Shown: positions 5,732-14,470 of the stretch, in pieces
Position numbering within the stretch: position 1 is the first letter of the stretch
Layout: every line of letters starts with the position of its first letter
Virus record (IMG/VR): IMGVR_UViG_3300011114_000290
Coordinates: 1-37,033 of that record
Reading direction: 5' to 3' (one strand)
DNA length: 37,033 nt
From: a virus
Made by a program: the position numbers and the translations under genes
The notes under the pieces: model-generated
Told to the model about the DNA's origin: nothing
The model's database searches: none
Seen by the model: only the letters and a program-made list of their open reading frames with translations

Positions 5732-8127
5732 TATTTCTTTCCAATGTCACTCATGAACGTGCCAGCGCCAGGCTCAAGCGGCTTTTTGTTTGCAATGTCT
5801 TGCAGCCTTGTTGCCTCGGCTGCCGCTTTCTTTTCTGCTCTGGCTTTCAGGCCGGTTCTTGCAATCCCCATCCCAGCCCCAGCCGCAGGACTTGCGGCAG
5901 TCAATCCCAACTGAATTGCATTCAATGCTTGAGTTTTTGCAGCCGCAAGCATTGGGCTTTTTTCTTGAGCAATCGCCGTTTTGCTCACATTGGCGTAACC
6001 GCCAGGCCTAACATGCTCAGTTGTTGCCGCTACATCGGCAATGTCGTTGAGCAGTTGGGCGCCCTCGTTGCCCATCATGGTCTTGAGGTTGGTCTTGTGC
6101 TCCGTCTTGACTTGCTTGTTCAGCGCGGCTTGACTGACCGCATCATTGGCGCCGCCCTTGACGCCGCTAGCTTTGGCAATGCGGTCAACAACGGCGGCAT
6201 TCAGGCCTTGGTGCGCCTCCGATCCTTGACCAAGTTGCTCAATCAAGCGCTTGACGTTTACTTCTGGCGTTTTTGTCCCGTAGAACTTGTCAAGGAAGCC
6301 ATTTGCGCCTGGATGAAGATCGCCCCTAGCAATTTCTGCCGGCGTTCTGGTGTCGTTGATTGCAGCCTTGATGGCTGGGTTTTGCTCAATCAACGTAAAT
6401 CTATCCTTGGCGGCTTTCCTGGCAACGTCCGCCAGCGGCTTGAGCGCTGCGGCTTCCGGCGGCAACTCTTGGGACTCAAGGACGCGCCGAACAATTGCGG
6501 CGGCGCTTCTTTCGCGTCCGTCTTTGGCCGAACGTTGAATGTCCGCCAGGTCAGAGCGCAAGGTCTCGAAATTCTCAAAGGTCATTGGCCGACCGGCGGC
6601 AAATTGGTCGAGCTTTGACTGGACGCTGGGCGTTAGGTCTTCGGTCCTAAGCGCCTTGGAAAGCTCTTGCTTGACACTGGAGACAAATTTCTCGCCATTG
6701 ATCGGATAGTTTCCGCCGTTGGCATCCGTCAGCGCTTTGTACTTTGCGGTGACGTCCGCCTGCCTTGCAACATCATCCGCTCTCAACTTCTCAAGCGCAA
6801 TGTTTGACGTCCTGACCGGATCAGATTCGTAAACGTCAGGCGCAACCCGCTCCTTGATCTTGGTAAACCCTTCAACAAGTTTCGGGTTTCTTTCGGCAAT
6901 CCGCTGGCCCATCTCTGGGTTTTGCTTTACCGAGTTGTACTCTTCCGACAGTTTTTGAAGGTTGCCGGTTGCCTGGCCTTCGGTCAACTGGATGCCAAAT
7001 TGCTCGGCCTTGACTTGGTTCTCAAGCGCTTTAACGTCTTGTGCGTTTGGAGCTCGTCCGGCTGCGGCCTGGCGTTCTTTGATGACGGTCTGCAATTCAG
7101 GGCTGGCGCGAGACAGTGTTTCATTGAACGCCGCTTGATCCGATACTGCGGCGGCGCCTGCTGATTGTTTGCCACCGGCCACGGCTTGCTTGGCCTGCAA
7201 TTGAGCCTGCATTGTGTCGGCCATGGCGGGCTCAACAGCGGCCTTGTATTCGCCAACCTTACGCGAGATGGCGCCAGCGCCTGCAGCCATCGGCTTGAGG
7301 ATGGCGCCGGCAACAGCGGGCACGGCAAAGCCAAGGGTGCTAATTGCATTGGCAACGTCCGTCTTGGACATGCCTGTTTTTTCGGCAAGCTTGTCAACGC
7401 CAAGCTCAATGTTTTTGCCGATGAAGTCCATTGCCTGCTGGCTTGGCGCTGTTTTGTAGCTTGGCGCTTGGGCCATGCCAAATGCTTTGGCAAATGGCTT
7501 TTCTGAAAAACTCTGAAGACCGGCAAACGGCGTCAGGCCGGCATTGCCTTCGGGCACTCCGACCGCACGGCCAACGGTAGACGCCACCAGATTGCCAACG
7601 CCTGCAATGGTCGGAACGATTGCGCCAAGCGTGGTGTCAAGCAAGTTGACGGCGCCGCCTTTCATGCCTTCTTTCAAGGCCTCTTTGGCCCGCATGGCTG
7701 GGCCAAGGTAATCTTGAATCAGGCTGGCAACTTTGCTTGGTTGCTCAGCCGGCGCGGCAGCCACCGGAGCGGCGGCGGGCGCTGGGGCCGGGGCTTGGGG
7801 CTGGGCGCCTGGGGCCGGAGCGCCAGACAGAAATGCCTCCAAAGAATCGCCAGATGGCGCTGGCATTGCAGGCGTCATTGGCCTTGCCGCCGGAGCAGCG
7901 CCGCCAAGCTCTTTTTGAGCTTCGGAAAGGTATTGCTGAGTCCTTGTGTGCAGCGGGCTCCCCGGCACAGCATCGCGCAGGGTTGATTGCAGCCTTTCCA
8001 CTTCTCCCGCCAGGTCTGCCTGCCCCAATGCTTTCTGCGGCGTCACAGGGCCGGGTGGAGCCTTTGGACGAGCCGCCGCCGGTGCCGCCGCAGTGCCGCC
8101 ACTAAGAAATTGCTCAAGATCATCCAT
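5731..8127 (-). CDS. Large internal virion (DNA ejection) protein, gp16-like by position
   Basis: This 798-residue protein lies last of three large proteins in the place of P22 gp7-gp20-gp16, so a role in carrying DNA across the cell envelope is inferred. The N-terminus carries a short motif twice: DLEQFLSGG at the start and SLEAFLSGA near residue 95. The two copies are separated by low-complexity Ala/Pro linkers. A Gly/Ala-rich hydrophobic region follows at about 155-300, then long charged helices. P22 gp16 has 609 residues, so this is longer. I see no lytic transglycosylase motif. It starts in a TAATG overlap. Confidence 0.7.
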   Translation of the reverse strand: MDDLEQFLSGGTAAAPAAARPKAPPGPVTPQKALGQADLAGEVERLQSTLRDAVPGSPLHTRTQQYLSEAQKELGGAAPAARPMTPAMPAPSGDSLEAFLSGAPAPGAQPQAPAPAPAAAPVAAAPAEQPSKVASLIQDYLGPAMRAKEALKEGMKGGAVNLLDTTLGAIVPTIAGVGNLVASTVGRAVGVPEGNAGLTPFAGLQSFSEKPFAKAFGMAQAPSYKTAPSQQAMDFIGKNIELGVDKLAEKTGMSKTDVANAISTLGFAVPAVAGAILKPMAAGAGAISRKVGEYKAAVEPAMADTMQAQLQAKQAVAGGKQSAGAAAVSDQAAFNETLSRASPELQTVIKERQAAAGRAPNAQDVKALENQVKAEQFGIQLTEGQATGNLQKLSEEYNSVKQNPEMGQRIAERNPKLVEGFTKIKERVAPDVYESDPVRTSNIALEKLRADDVARQADVTAKYKALTDANGGNYPINGEKFVSSVKQELSKALRTEDLTPSVQSKLDQFAAGRPMTFENFETLRSDLADIQRSAKDGRERSAAAIVRRVLESQELPPEAAALKPLADVARKAAKDRFTLIEQNPAIKAAINDTRTPAEIARGDLHPGANGFLDKFYGTKTPEVNVKRLIEQLGQGSEAHQGLNAAVVDRIAKASGVKGGANDAVSQAALNKQVKTEHKTNLKTMMGNEGAQLLNDIADVAATTEHVRPGGYANVSKTAIAQEKSPMLAAAKTQALNAIQLGLTAASPAAGAGMGIARTGLKARAEKKAAAEATRLQDIANKKPLEPGAGTFMSDIGKK

Positions 8128-9551
8128 TACAGGCTTCCCGTCTCGGATAATTTCTTCAGGTTTCTGTATTTATCAAGAAACTCTTTTCTATCGGAAGGAT
8201 TAGGAAATAATTTATTATATTCCTTTTCTCTTTCTTTTGGATCAGTAATTTCTTTGGAAAGATTTATAGCCTCAAATACTTTAGAATCAGCATTTCTAGA
8301 CCAATCTTGCTTAAACTTGTTCATGTTTTGATCGCCAGCTTGCTGCTTAAATCTTTGCGCAGCAGTGGCTTGCATATCAATATTGGTCAAGTCTGCTTTA
8401 TTTCTGCGGACAATTTTTATTAAAACATCTGGCGGGTATGTTTCATCGCCATTTGCATACTTCTGTAGGCTTTGACCAGCAACAGTATCCATTGATCCGC
8501 CAAGAGCTTTCAGGTTTCCAATCTGCACATTAGCAAGGTCTTTGCTCAATTCTATGTAAGTTGGATCGCCTGCCCATCCTGATATTTTTCTTCTAATTGC
8601 TCCCGCCACCCCGGATGTTGGCAAAAAACCTTGCTCCAATTCTTTTGCTTTTGCTTCAACTTCACTCATGCTGCGCTTGGCCGAAGTCATTTCCGACTGC
8701 CTAGCAATTAATCCTTCGCGGTATGCCTGACCTTTTACAGCATCTGCCGCTTCGCTAGGCTCGGGTATATATTGCTGGCCGGCGCTTCTAATCGGATACG
8801 GCAAAGGAGCGCCAGTCATTTGATTTGCAGTGACGCCGCCGGCTTGCGGTGCTGGGGCTGTATTGACGCCGCCGGCAATGCCGACTGCGGCTTCTTGCGT
8901 TCCTCCAGCGCCTGGAATAAATTTAACAGTTCTTCCTTCTGGCGTGACTTGGGTGGTTGTCTGATAAGACCCAAGCTGCCCAGATTCGCTCAAGCCTGCA
9001 ACATGGCGCTGGATGAGGAAATTGCGCAGGCCGGCAGGATTTTCTTGCGCCACCTTGATGTAGGGTGCAATCAAATTGTTAGCAGTGGCGGAATCAACGC
9101 CAGCGGCCTTTGCTTGATCTTGCGCCCAAGTGCTAATGTAGTTGACCAGTTTGGCGCTGTCGACTGGCTTGCCAGCAGCGGCCTCCAAAATCATGGGATC
9201 GTTAATTGCTCCGACATAACCGTTAGCAATGATTTTGGCTTTGCCTGCTTGCAAATTGAGGGCAGATGATGCGGCGCCAGTTGCCGCCGTTTCAGCCTCG
9301 CTTCCTGCGCGAGCAATCCTCGGCGCCTCAGTCCCGGTAGCAACCCGAGACTCGGCGCCAATCCGCGCCAACTCCAGCGGATTGACCGCCGCAGCCTGCT
9401 CCACTTGCATTTGCTTGGCCCGCAATTCCAGCGGGTTCATCTGCTGTTCTTGCTGGTACGCCTGCGCTCCACGCGCCATGGTGAGCATGTCCGCCAGGGA
9501 CGATTGCCGGATGGGCTGGACTTGCGGGACGGTGAAGTTGTATTCGGGCAT
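8127..9551 (-). CDS. Internal virion (DNA ejection) protein, gp20-like by position
   Basis: The protein has 474 residues, against 471 in P22 gp20, and is second of the three putative ejection proteins. It starts MPEYNFTVPQVQPI, continues in Gln- and Ala-rich helices (MARGAQAYQQEQQMN) and ends in a Lys-rich helical tail. The 3' part of the gene (about 8130-8700) is clearly more AT-rich than the rest, with codons unlike its neighbours, as if acquired separately. The functional call rests on gene order and composition, not on a conserved motif. Confidence 0.66.
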   Translation of the reverse strand: MPEYNFTVPQVQPIRQSSLADMLTMARGAQAYQQEQQMNPLELRAKQMQVEQAAAVNPLELARIGAESRVATGTEAPRIARAGSEAETAATGAASSALNLQAGKAKIIANGYVGAINDPMILEAAAGKPVDSAKLVNYISTWAQDQAKAAGVDSATANNLIAPYIKVAQENPAGLRNFLIQRHVAGLSESGQLGSYQTTTQVTPEGRTVKFIPGAGGTQEAAVGIAGGVNTAPAPQAGGVTANQMTGAPLPYPIRSAGQQYIPEPSEAADAVKGQAYREGLIARQSEMTSAKRSMSEVEAKAKELEQGFLPTSGVAGAIRRKISGWAGDPTYIELSKDLANVQIGNLKALGGSMDTVAGQSLQKYANGDETYPPDVLIKIVRRNKADLTNIDMQATAAQRFKQQAGDQNMNKFKQDWSRNADSKVFEAINLSKEITDPKEREKEYNKLFPNPSDRKEFLDKYRNLKKLSETGSL

Positions 9552-10369
9552 TAAAGGAACCCTCCAATGTCTTGGTTGCCAAAGCCGGCGCCAGTACCAA
9601 AGCCGCCGCTTGATTGCCCGCCAAATGCGTTTAGTGAGGGCGTTGCTACGCCACCACCCGGCTTCATCAAGCTAGCCAAGTACCCAGCATTCCCAATCCC
9701 CTGCAACCCGCCAGCCATCGCGTTAGCCGCGCCAACCGCGCCACCAGCCTGCGCACCAGCTGCGCCAACGCCAAGTTGGCCCATAGCGTTGGTGGCGCCA
9801 ATACCTGCCGCATTGGTTGCCGACTGCCCAGTCTGGCCAATGCCAGCGATCCCGGCGAGCCGGTTGTAGATGTTGGTCTGCTGGCCCTGGAAATTGTTGA
9901 ATGCGTTCTGATACGCATTTGAAGCGTAGTCCTCGGCAAATTTGGTGCCGGCCCGCCCAATGTTGCTCCCGCCGCCGGCAGCGTTCAAGCCCTGACTCTG
10001 AGCGCCAAGGCCTTGCTCAAGCATGAACTGATAGTTGGGCGCTAGGCTGCTCTTGAGCTGCTCAGGGCCGAACTGCTGGGTCAGATAGCCGGTGCCCTGG
10101 GTCGTGCCGATGACGTTGCCCTGGGCGTCGTATTGCTGTTGCTGGCCTGGCAGCATTCCGGCGATCTGACTGAGCGCCGAATAGCCTGCGCCTCGATACG
10201 GCGCCTGCTGGGCGTTGATGCGGTCTAGGTTGGCCTGCTGCTGGGCTTGGGCTGCTGCTGCGGCGTCGGCTTGTAGGCGGGCGCCATATTGAGATGCATT
10301 TGCCTGCTGGCTTGCTCCTGCGAATCCAAGCAGGGCTGACCCGCCAATTGCTGCTGCTACCCAAGTCAT
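9551..10369 (-). CDS. Internal virion (DNA ejection) protein, gp7-like by position
   Basis: This 272-residue protein begins with a hydrophobic Gly/Ala segment (AAAIGGSALLGFAGA) and runs through Gln/Ala-rich helices. It ends in a long Gly/Ala/Asn-rich, probably flexible region. P22 gp7 has 229 residues and is likewise the first of the ejection trio. Similar proteins sit in this place in many environmental podoviruses. It starts in an ATGA overlap with the cupin gene. Confidence 0.67.
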   Translation of the reverse strand: MTWVAAAIGGSALLGFAGASQQANASQYGARLQADAAAAAQAQQQANLDRINAQQAPYRGAGYSALSQIAGMLPGQQQQYDAQGNVIGTTQGTGYLTQQFGPEQLKSSLAPNYQFMLEQGLGAQSQGLNAAGGGSNIGRAGTKFAEDYASNAYQNAFNNFQGQQTNIYNRLAGIAGIGQTGQSATNAAGIGATNAMGQLGVGAAGAQAGGAVGAANAMAGGLQGIGNAGYLASLMKPGGGVATPSLNAFGGQSSGGFGTGAGFGNQDIGGFL

Positions 10370-10812
10370 GTCAAAACCCCCATCTTCAATTTGTTGCTGG
10401 CGTCAAACAAGGCCAGGTCGTTCGGCTCAATCAACTCTGCCTCGATCTCGTCCAGATCGGTCTTGTCGGTGCGATGGATCGTGATCCCGATTGCGTCGGT
10501 GATCGCCATCGTCACCCGCTTGGTGCCTGGCAGCGATTGAATGACGTCCCCGGCGTGCATGTGGCGCATTCCCATTTCGCTCCACGCCATTATCTCGCCT
10601 TTGGCGCACAAGAAGAGATGCGGCTTGAGGTGAGTCTTGCCAACGATGATCGTCCCAGCCGCCCGCGCTACCTTGCGGCAGTACATGCCTTCGGAAAAAT
10701 AGTGCTCCGTCTCAAGCTCAACTTGAGGCATGGCGAGCATCTCCGCCTCAAGCCGCTGGATCTGCTCCAGCGTCGGCGGCTCGGGGCGGTCGGTGAGCTC
10801 TAGCATTTCCAT
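10366..10812 (-). CDS. Cupin-like phage protein
   Basis: The protein has 148 residues. The segment from about 35 to 120 has the beta-strand pattern and short motifs of a small cupin often found among podovirus tail genes (ETEHYFSEGMY, GKTHLKPHLF, GEIMAWSEMG, HAGDVIQSLPGTKR, ITIHRTDKTDLDEIEAELI). Two His residues could serve as metal ligands. The role is unknown. An upstream in-frame ATG exists but would run through the DUF6321 gene in another frame. ATG 10812, or 10806, overlapping that gene's TAG is the more likely start. Confidence 0.72.
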   Translation of the reverse strand: MEMLELTDRPEPPTLEQIQRLEAEMLAMPQVELETEHYFSEGMYCRKVARAAGTIIVGKTHLKPHLFLCAKGEIMAWSEMGMRHMHAGDVIQSLPGTKRVTMAITDAIGITIHRTDKTDLDEIEAELIEPNDLALFDASNKLKMGVLT

Positions 10813-11042
10813 TTTTTCAACGCTAATGCTTTGCGGGTAGGCTCGCCCTTGGCGTCCTTCATCGGCCCCGGCACGCCGCCCATCCTGGCGCAGAACGAGT
10901 CCTTGCGCGGGCCGCCCTCGGGCTGCGGCGGTTTCAACCCAGGCTTGCCGGGGTTCGCTGCGTTGTACGAGGCACGGCCTTTGGCGTTCAAGCCGCCTTC
11001 TGGGTTCTTTCCTTCCTTGCGCTGCCAGGCTGGAGTTTTCAT
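10800..11042 (-). CDS. DUF6321-type small basic protein
   Basis: This 80-residue, Lys/Arg/Pro/Gly-rich protein has the marks of the DUF6321 family: KTPAWQRKEGKNPEGGLNAK, GRASYNAANPG, a central SFCARMGG and an end of PTRKALALKKWKC. The family is common in phages and probably unstructured outside its conserved blocks; its function is unknown. It is linked to the fibre gene upstream by ATGA and to the cupin gene downstream by an overlap of about 13 bp. Confidence 0.85.
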   Translation of the reverse strand: MKTPAWQRKEGKNPEGGLNAKGRASYNAANPGKPGLKPPQPEGGPRKDSFCARMGGVPGPMKDAKGEPTRKALALKKWKC

Positions 11043-12436
11043 TTGGCCTCCAATGCAACTATGCGAGCCGTCAGCGCATCAATCTGCGCCTTCTGTACTT
11101 TGATGGCTTCAATCGCCACCGCCAGCACCGAGCGGTCAAAATAGCCCCAAGGCTTTGATGGTTCAGGATCAGGCGCAGCCTCGGGGCCAATGGCGGCGCG
11201 GACGTTCTGAGCATAGAAGCCCAACTGCCGTCCCGGCCCCATGTTGGCTTCGGGCTTGCCAAAGTAGTAGCCCGGTTCCAACGCCATAATCATCGACATG
11301 GGGTCAGCGACCACCCCATCTTTGATTTTGTAGGTCTCATCCGAGACTGAACTGATAACACCAGCAGCAGAAAATGTAGCTGTGCCAGCGCCATAGTTTG
11401 CCATAGTGATAACACCAGAACTGGCAATTGCCAATTTTGTACCGCCGCCGCCAGATGTTCCCGTCGCAAAGTAAAGCGCCGCTGGGACAGTTCCCGCGCT
11501 GACGGCGCCGTCAACTACGACATTGATTGCGGCCGGGGTTACAAGAGCAGTGCCATCCGTGCCCACAAACGCAATCGCTGTAAGCGTATCCCCGTTTTGA
11601 ACCGCATCGTATGCGGTGGCAGTTGTGCCACGGGATTTGCCAAATGTTATGTCAGGACCAGTTGCATTTGCGATGTACTTAAAGAACACCGCATTTGGTT
11701 GGCCTGTCGTTGAAAGAACCTGAAACTTCTGCGTAAAGTTGGTGGTGGCAGAGTTGACCACCACGCCGCCAAGTAGGCTTGTGACGCCTGTTACACCAAG
11801 GGTTGTGCTGGCCGTGACCGCTGCGGCAGCAAGCGTGCCGGTGAAGGTGGGCGATGCCGAGAAGACTAGGTTGGTGCTCGTGGTGCCCGTTGCGCCGCTA
11901 GCCGTGTAGCCAGTGATGTTGTTGAACGAGGTGATGCTGGCAGTGGTCGCATTGGTGCCGCCGTTGGCCACAGGAAGCGCGGTGCCGGAATACGCAATGG
12001 CAAGAGTCCCGGCGGCAGTGATCGGCGAGCCAGTGACGCTCAAGAACGCCGGCACGCTTGCCGCTACGCTGGTGACTGTGCCAGTTCCCGTTACCGTTGC
12101 CCAAGTTGGCGCGCTTGCGCCGTTGGATTTCAAGACTTGCCCTGAAGTGCCTGCGGCAGAGAATGCGTAGGCCGTACCTGTCCCATAGGGGACAGCGCCA
12201 GCCGTTGGCGTTGCGGTGGCGTTCGTGCCGCCGTTGGCGACCGCCAATGTCCCGGCAAGCGTAACGGCGCCAGCAGTTGCGGTCGCAGGAGTCAGGCCGG
12301 TGGTGCCGCCAGACACAGTAGTTTGCGTAGCGGCGACCGTTGACTGACTAGTGACTCCGCCTTGCACTACCGCGACAAGCTCGGTGCCAGTGATGGCACC
12401 AGCAGCGGGGAGGTTTGATATTTTGACGCCGGCCAT
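11039..12436 (-). CDS. Tail fibre with C-terminal S74 chaperone domain
   Basis: This 465-residue fibre protein has an N-terminal KISNLPAAGAITGTELV segment and then Gly/Thr/Ala-rich beta repeats (LAVANGGTNAT, YGTGTAYAFSAAGTSGQVLK). The C-terminal 105 residues or so form a peptidase S74 domain, an intramolecular chaperone that helps trimerisation and then cuts itself off. The SDETYKIKDG box, GFYAQNVRAA and the last coiled coil (VQKAQIDALTARIVALEAK) are visible. It probably forms part of the adsorption apparatus. Its repeats resemble those in the fibre at 14471-15457. Confidence 0.85.
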   Translation of the reverse strand: MAGVKISNLPAAGAITGTELVAVVQGGVTSQSTVAATQTTVSGGTTGLTPATATAGAVTLAGTLAVANGGTNATATPTAGAVPYGTGTAYAFSAAGTSGQVLKSNGASAPTWATVTGTGTVTSVAASVPAFLSVTGSPITAAGTLAIAYSGTALPVANGGTNATTASITSFNNITGYTASGATGTTSTNLVFSASPTFTGTLAAAAVTASTTLGVTGVTSLLGGVVVNSATTNFTQKFQVLSTTGQPNAVFFKYIANATGPDITFGKSRGTTATAYDAVQNGDTLTAIAFVGTDGTALVTPAAINVVVDGAVSAGTVPAALYFATGTSGGGGTKLAIASSGVITMANYGAGTATFSAAGVISSVSDETYKIKDGVVADPMSMIMALEPGYYFGKPEANMGPGRQLGFYAQNVRAAIGPEAAPDPEPSKPWGYFDRSVLAVAIEAIKVQKAQIDALTARIVALEAK

Positions 12437-12445
12437 GCTGGCTCC

Positions 12446-14467
12446 TTAGTTGGGTACATCAGCGGCGGTGCGGCTGATCTCGACAAAGTTGGTGCCGTCG
12501 CACAGGAACGTGATCGAGCGGTTCTTGCCCGTTGCCGGCGAAGTCCAAGCAGCCATTTTATACAGCGCGCCCCAAGTCACAGTGCCCAGCGCGCCAGAGT
12601 GGAAGTTGCACACATCAATCGTGATGATCTGGCCGTCGTACACATAGGTCGGGCTGGCAACCGTGAACGCTACGCCGTCTGGAATCTGAAGCGTGAACGA
12701 TTGGTAGCTGCCGTTATTGATGCCGTAGATGCCCGCGCTGACGGTAACGGTCTGGCGCTTGGGGATAAACGTGGCCGCGTAAGTCTGACCGCCCGAAGTG
12801 ACGTACATCAGCGGCACGGTGGTGGTGCCGCCCCACTGGAACGTGCCGAGCGGGCCAAAGCTGCCCATGTACGTCAAAGACAACGGCAGCACGTTGGCGG
12901 TAATTGGCGCGCCAACTTGAAAGCTCAAGTAGCCGGGGTTTGTGCCCGCGTTGCCGTTTGAGATTGAGAAGCTCTTGGCACTAGCGTCCGTTGTGGAGAA
13001 GAACAAGTCCCGGTTGATGCCCTCGCTCAAGGACATGAACGAAGCGTTGGAGAAAAACGCAATTGAGTTGCCCCGGAACGATACGCCGGGGTTTGATGCG
13101 CCGACGCCATCAAACCAGTTGAACTGAGATTCGCTGACGTTAAAAGCGCCTTCGCCTGCGGTGGCCATGTCCAAACGCATGTCAGGATAGGTGACGGACA
13201 CGCCGTTGGTGCTGCGGCACGCTTTGACCCAGCACATGGACGATGGCGGGCCGATGCCTTTGCCAATGTAAAAAGCGGCGTTGGCAAGCGTGTACGTTGA
13301 AATGTCGTAACTGGCGCATTGCTCAATGCCTGAATTCATATTCGACATAAGCGCAACGCAGCCGCCGATGGCTTGTTCAAATGTTACCTGGCGCACAATG
13401 TTTTCAAACGCCGCGCCGCCAATGTTGGTGCTTTCCAACCAGATCGAGTAGTTGCCGGTGGCCGCAAGCGCGGCGCAAGTTGACCAGACCTTCTCAATGA
13501 CAATGCCATTGACCGTAAATTGCTTGATGTAGATGGCCGGGACCGTGTTGCCGGCGGCATATTCGTATTCACTGTCATGCAACCAAAGCGAAAGGACGCC
13601 GGTCGAATCGCCAACGCCAACGCTATTGATGATGCTGTTGCCGGTGTTGTACTGCCGCATGATGCAGTTCTTGATCTCGACCTTGGCAATGATGGCTTCA
13701 ATCTTTCCGGGGCTTGGCGTGCCTGCCAGATTCCAGTCAAAGATGTGTCCGCCACCGAGGCTTGACTCTAGCGTCAGGCCATCAAAGGTAATGCCTGCAA
13801 CGGTCAAGTTGACGGCGTTGGTAAACAGCGCCGAAGAGTTGCTGACGATCTTGGCGCCAGGCAAGTTTGTTGCGCCGATGTTCCCGCGACCGCCACCCTT
13901 GTAGGTGACGCCGGTCCTCATCGGGATGACCGTGCCGATTGAGTACGTCTTGCCTTGGGTGAACAGCAGCGTGCCGCCACCAGCAGCGACCAGCGCGGTT
14001 TGAGCGTAGATGATGGCCTGGTAATCGTTGGTGCTGCCGTCGCCGACTGCGCCGAAGTCATCCACGCTCATCGTCTGGCGCAGCTTGGTCTGGACGTTGG
14101 TGCCGACCGCGCTGGCGCCTGCCGGAAAGTAGCCGACCAGCGAAGCACCTAGGCTGGCGCTGGTGTTGTTGGCCAGGTCGGCGGCGAACTGAGCGAGCGT
14201 TGTGATGTTGTCGGAAGACCAAATCAAGACGCCCATCGCATCCTTGAGAACCAACTTGTAGGAGTACGGGCCGAGCCAGACTGCCGCCTCGCCTCGAGCA
14301 TTGAGCGTTATGGTGACGGGGTTGGCAACCGTGGCGCTGGCGTCGGTATAAGAGGGCAGCGGTGTGCTGGTGCCGGCGGCAAATGTCTGCAATGTCCCAT
14401 TAGCCAGCGGAACGCCGGTAATGTCAAAGAACTGCATGAATGGGCTGGGGGTAAGGGCTGCGCTCAT
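12446..14467 (-). CDS. Tailspike-like protein with beta-helix domain
   Basis: This is a 673-residue protein. Residues 1-115 form an attachment domain of the kind SPFMQFFDITGVPLANGTLQ...AVWLGPYSYKLVLKD. A VDDFGAVGDGSTNDYQAI box at about 135-152 is the usual opening of pectate-lyase-like right-handed beta-helices. The middle is rich in short strands and the C-terminus is a compact beta domain. Such trimeric spikes bind and often cut surface polysaccharide. The substrate and active site cannot be read from the sequence. It is probably the main receptor-binding protein of this short-tailed virion. Confidence 0.82.
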   Translation of the reverse strand: MSAALTPSPFMQFFDITGVPLANGTLQTFAAGTSTPLPSYTDASATVANPVTITLNARGEAAVWLGPYSYKLVLKDAMGVLIWSSDNITTLAQFAADLANNTSASLGASLVGYFPAGASAVGTNVQTKLRQTMSVDDFGAVGDGSTNDYQAIIYAQTALVAAGGGTLLFTQGKTYSIGTVIPMRTGVTYKGGGRGNIGATNLPGAKIVSNSSALFTNAVNLTVAGITFDGLTLESSLGGGHIFDWNLAGTPSPGKIEAIIAKVEIKNCIMRQYNTGNSIINSVGVGDSTGVLSLWLHDSEYEYAAGNTVPAIYIKQFTVNGIVIEKVWSTCAALAATGNYSIWLESTNIGGAAFENIVRQVTFEQAIGGCVALMSNMNSGIEQCASYDISTYTLANAAFYIGKGIGPPSSMCWVKACRSTNGVSVTYPDMRLDMATAGEGAFNVSESQFNWFDGVGASNPGVSFRGNSIAFFSNASFMSLSEGINRDLFFSTTDASAKSFSISNGNAGTNPGYLSFQVGAPITANVLPLSLTYMGSFGPLGTFQWGGTTTVPLMYVTSGGQTYAATFIPKRQTVTVSAGIYGINNGSYQSFTLQIPDGVAFTVASPTYVYDGQIITIDVCNFHSGALGTVTWGALYKMAAWTSPATGKNRSITFLCDGTNFVEISRTAADVPN

Positions 14468-14470
14468 AAT

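Noticed and set aside
5800-6618. Plus-strand 272-codon frame opposite the gp16-like gene
   Set aside because: Its composition mirrors the antisense gene; there is no start signal and no recognisable domain.
10366-11058. 230-codon version of the cupin gene
   Set aside because: The extra N-terminal part lies over the DUF6321 gene in another frame and is Arg/Gln-rich without structure. The overlap start at 10812 or 10806 is more likely.
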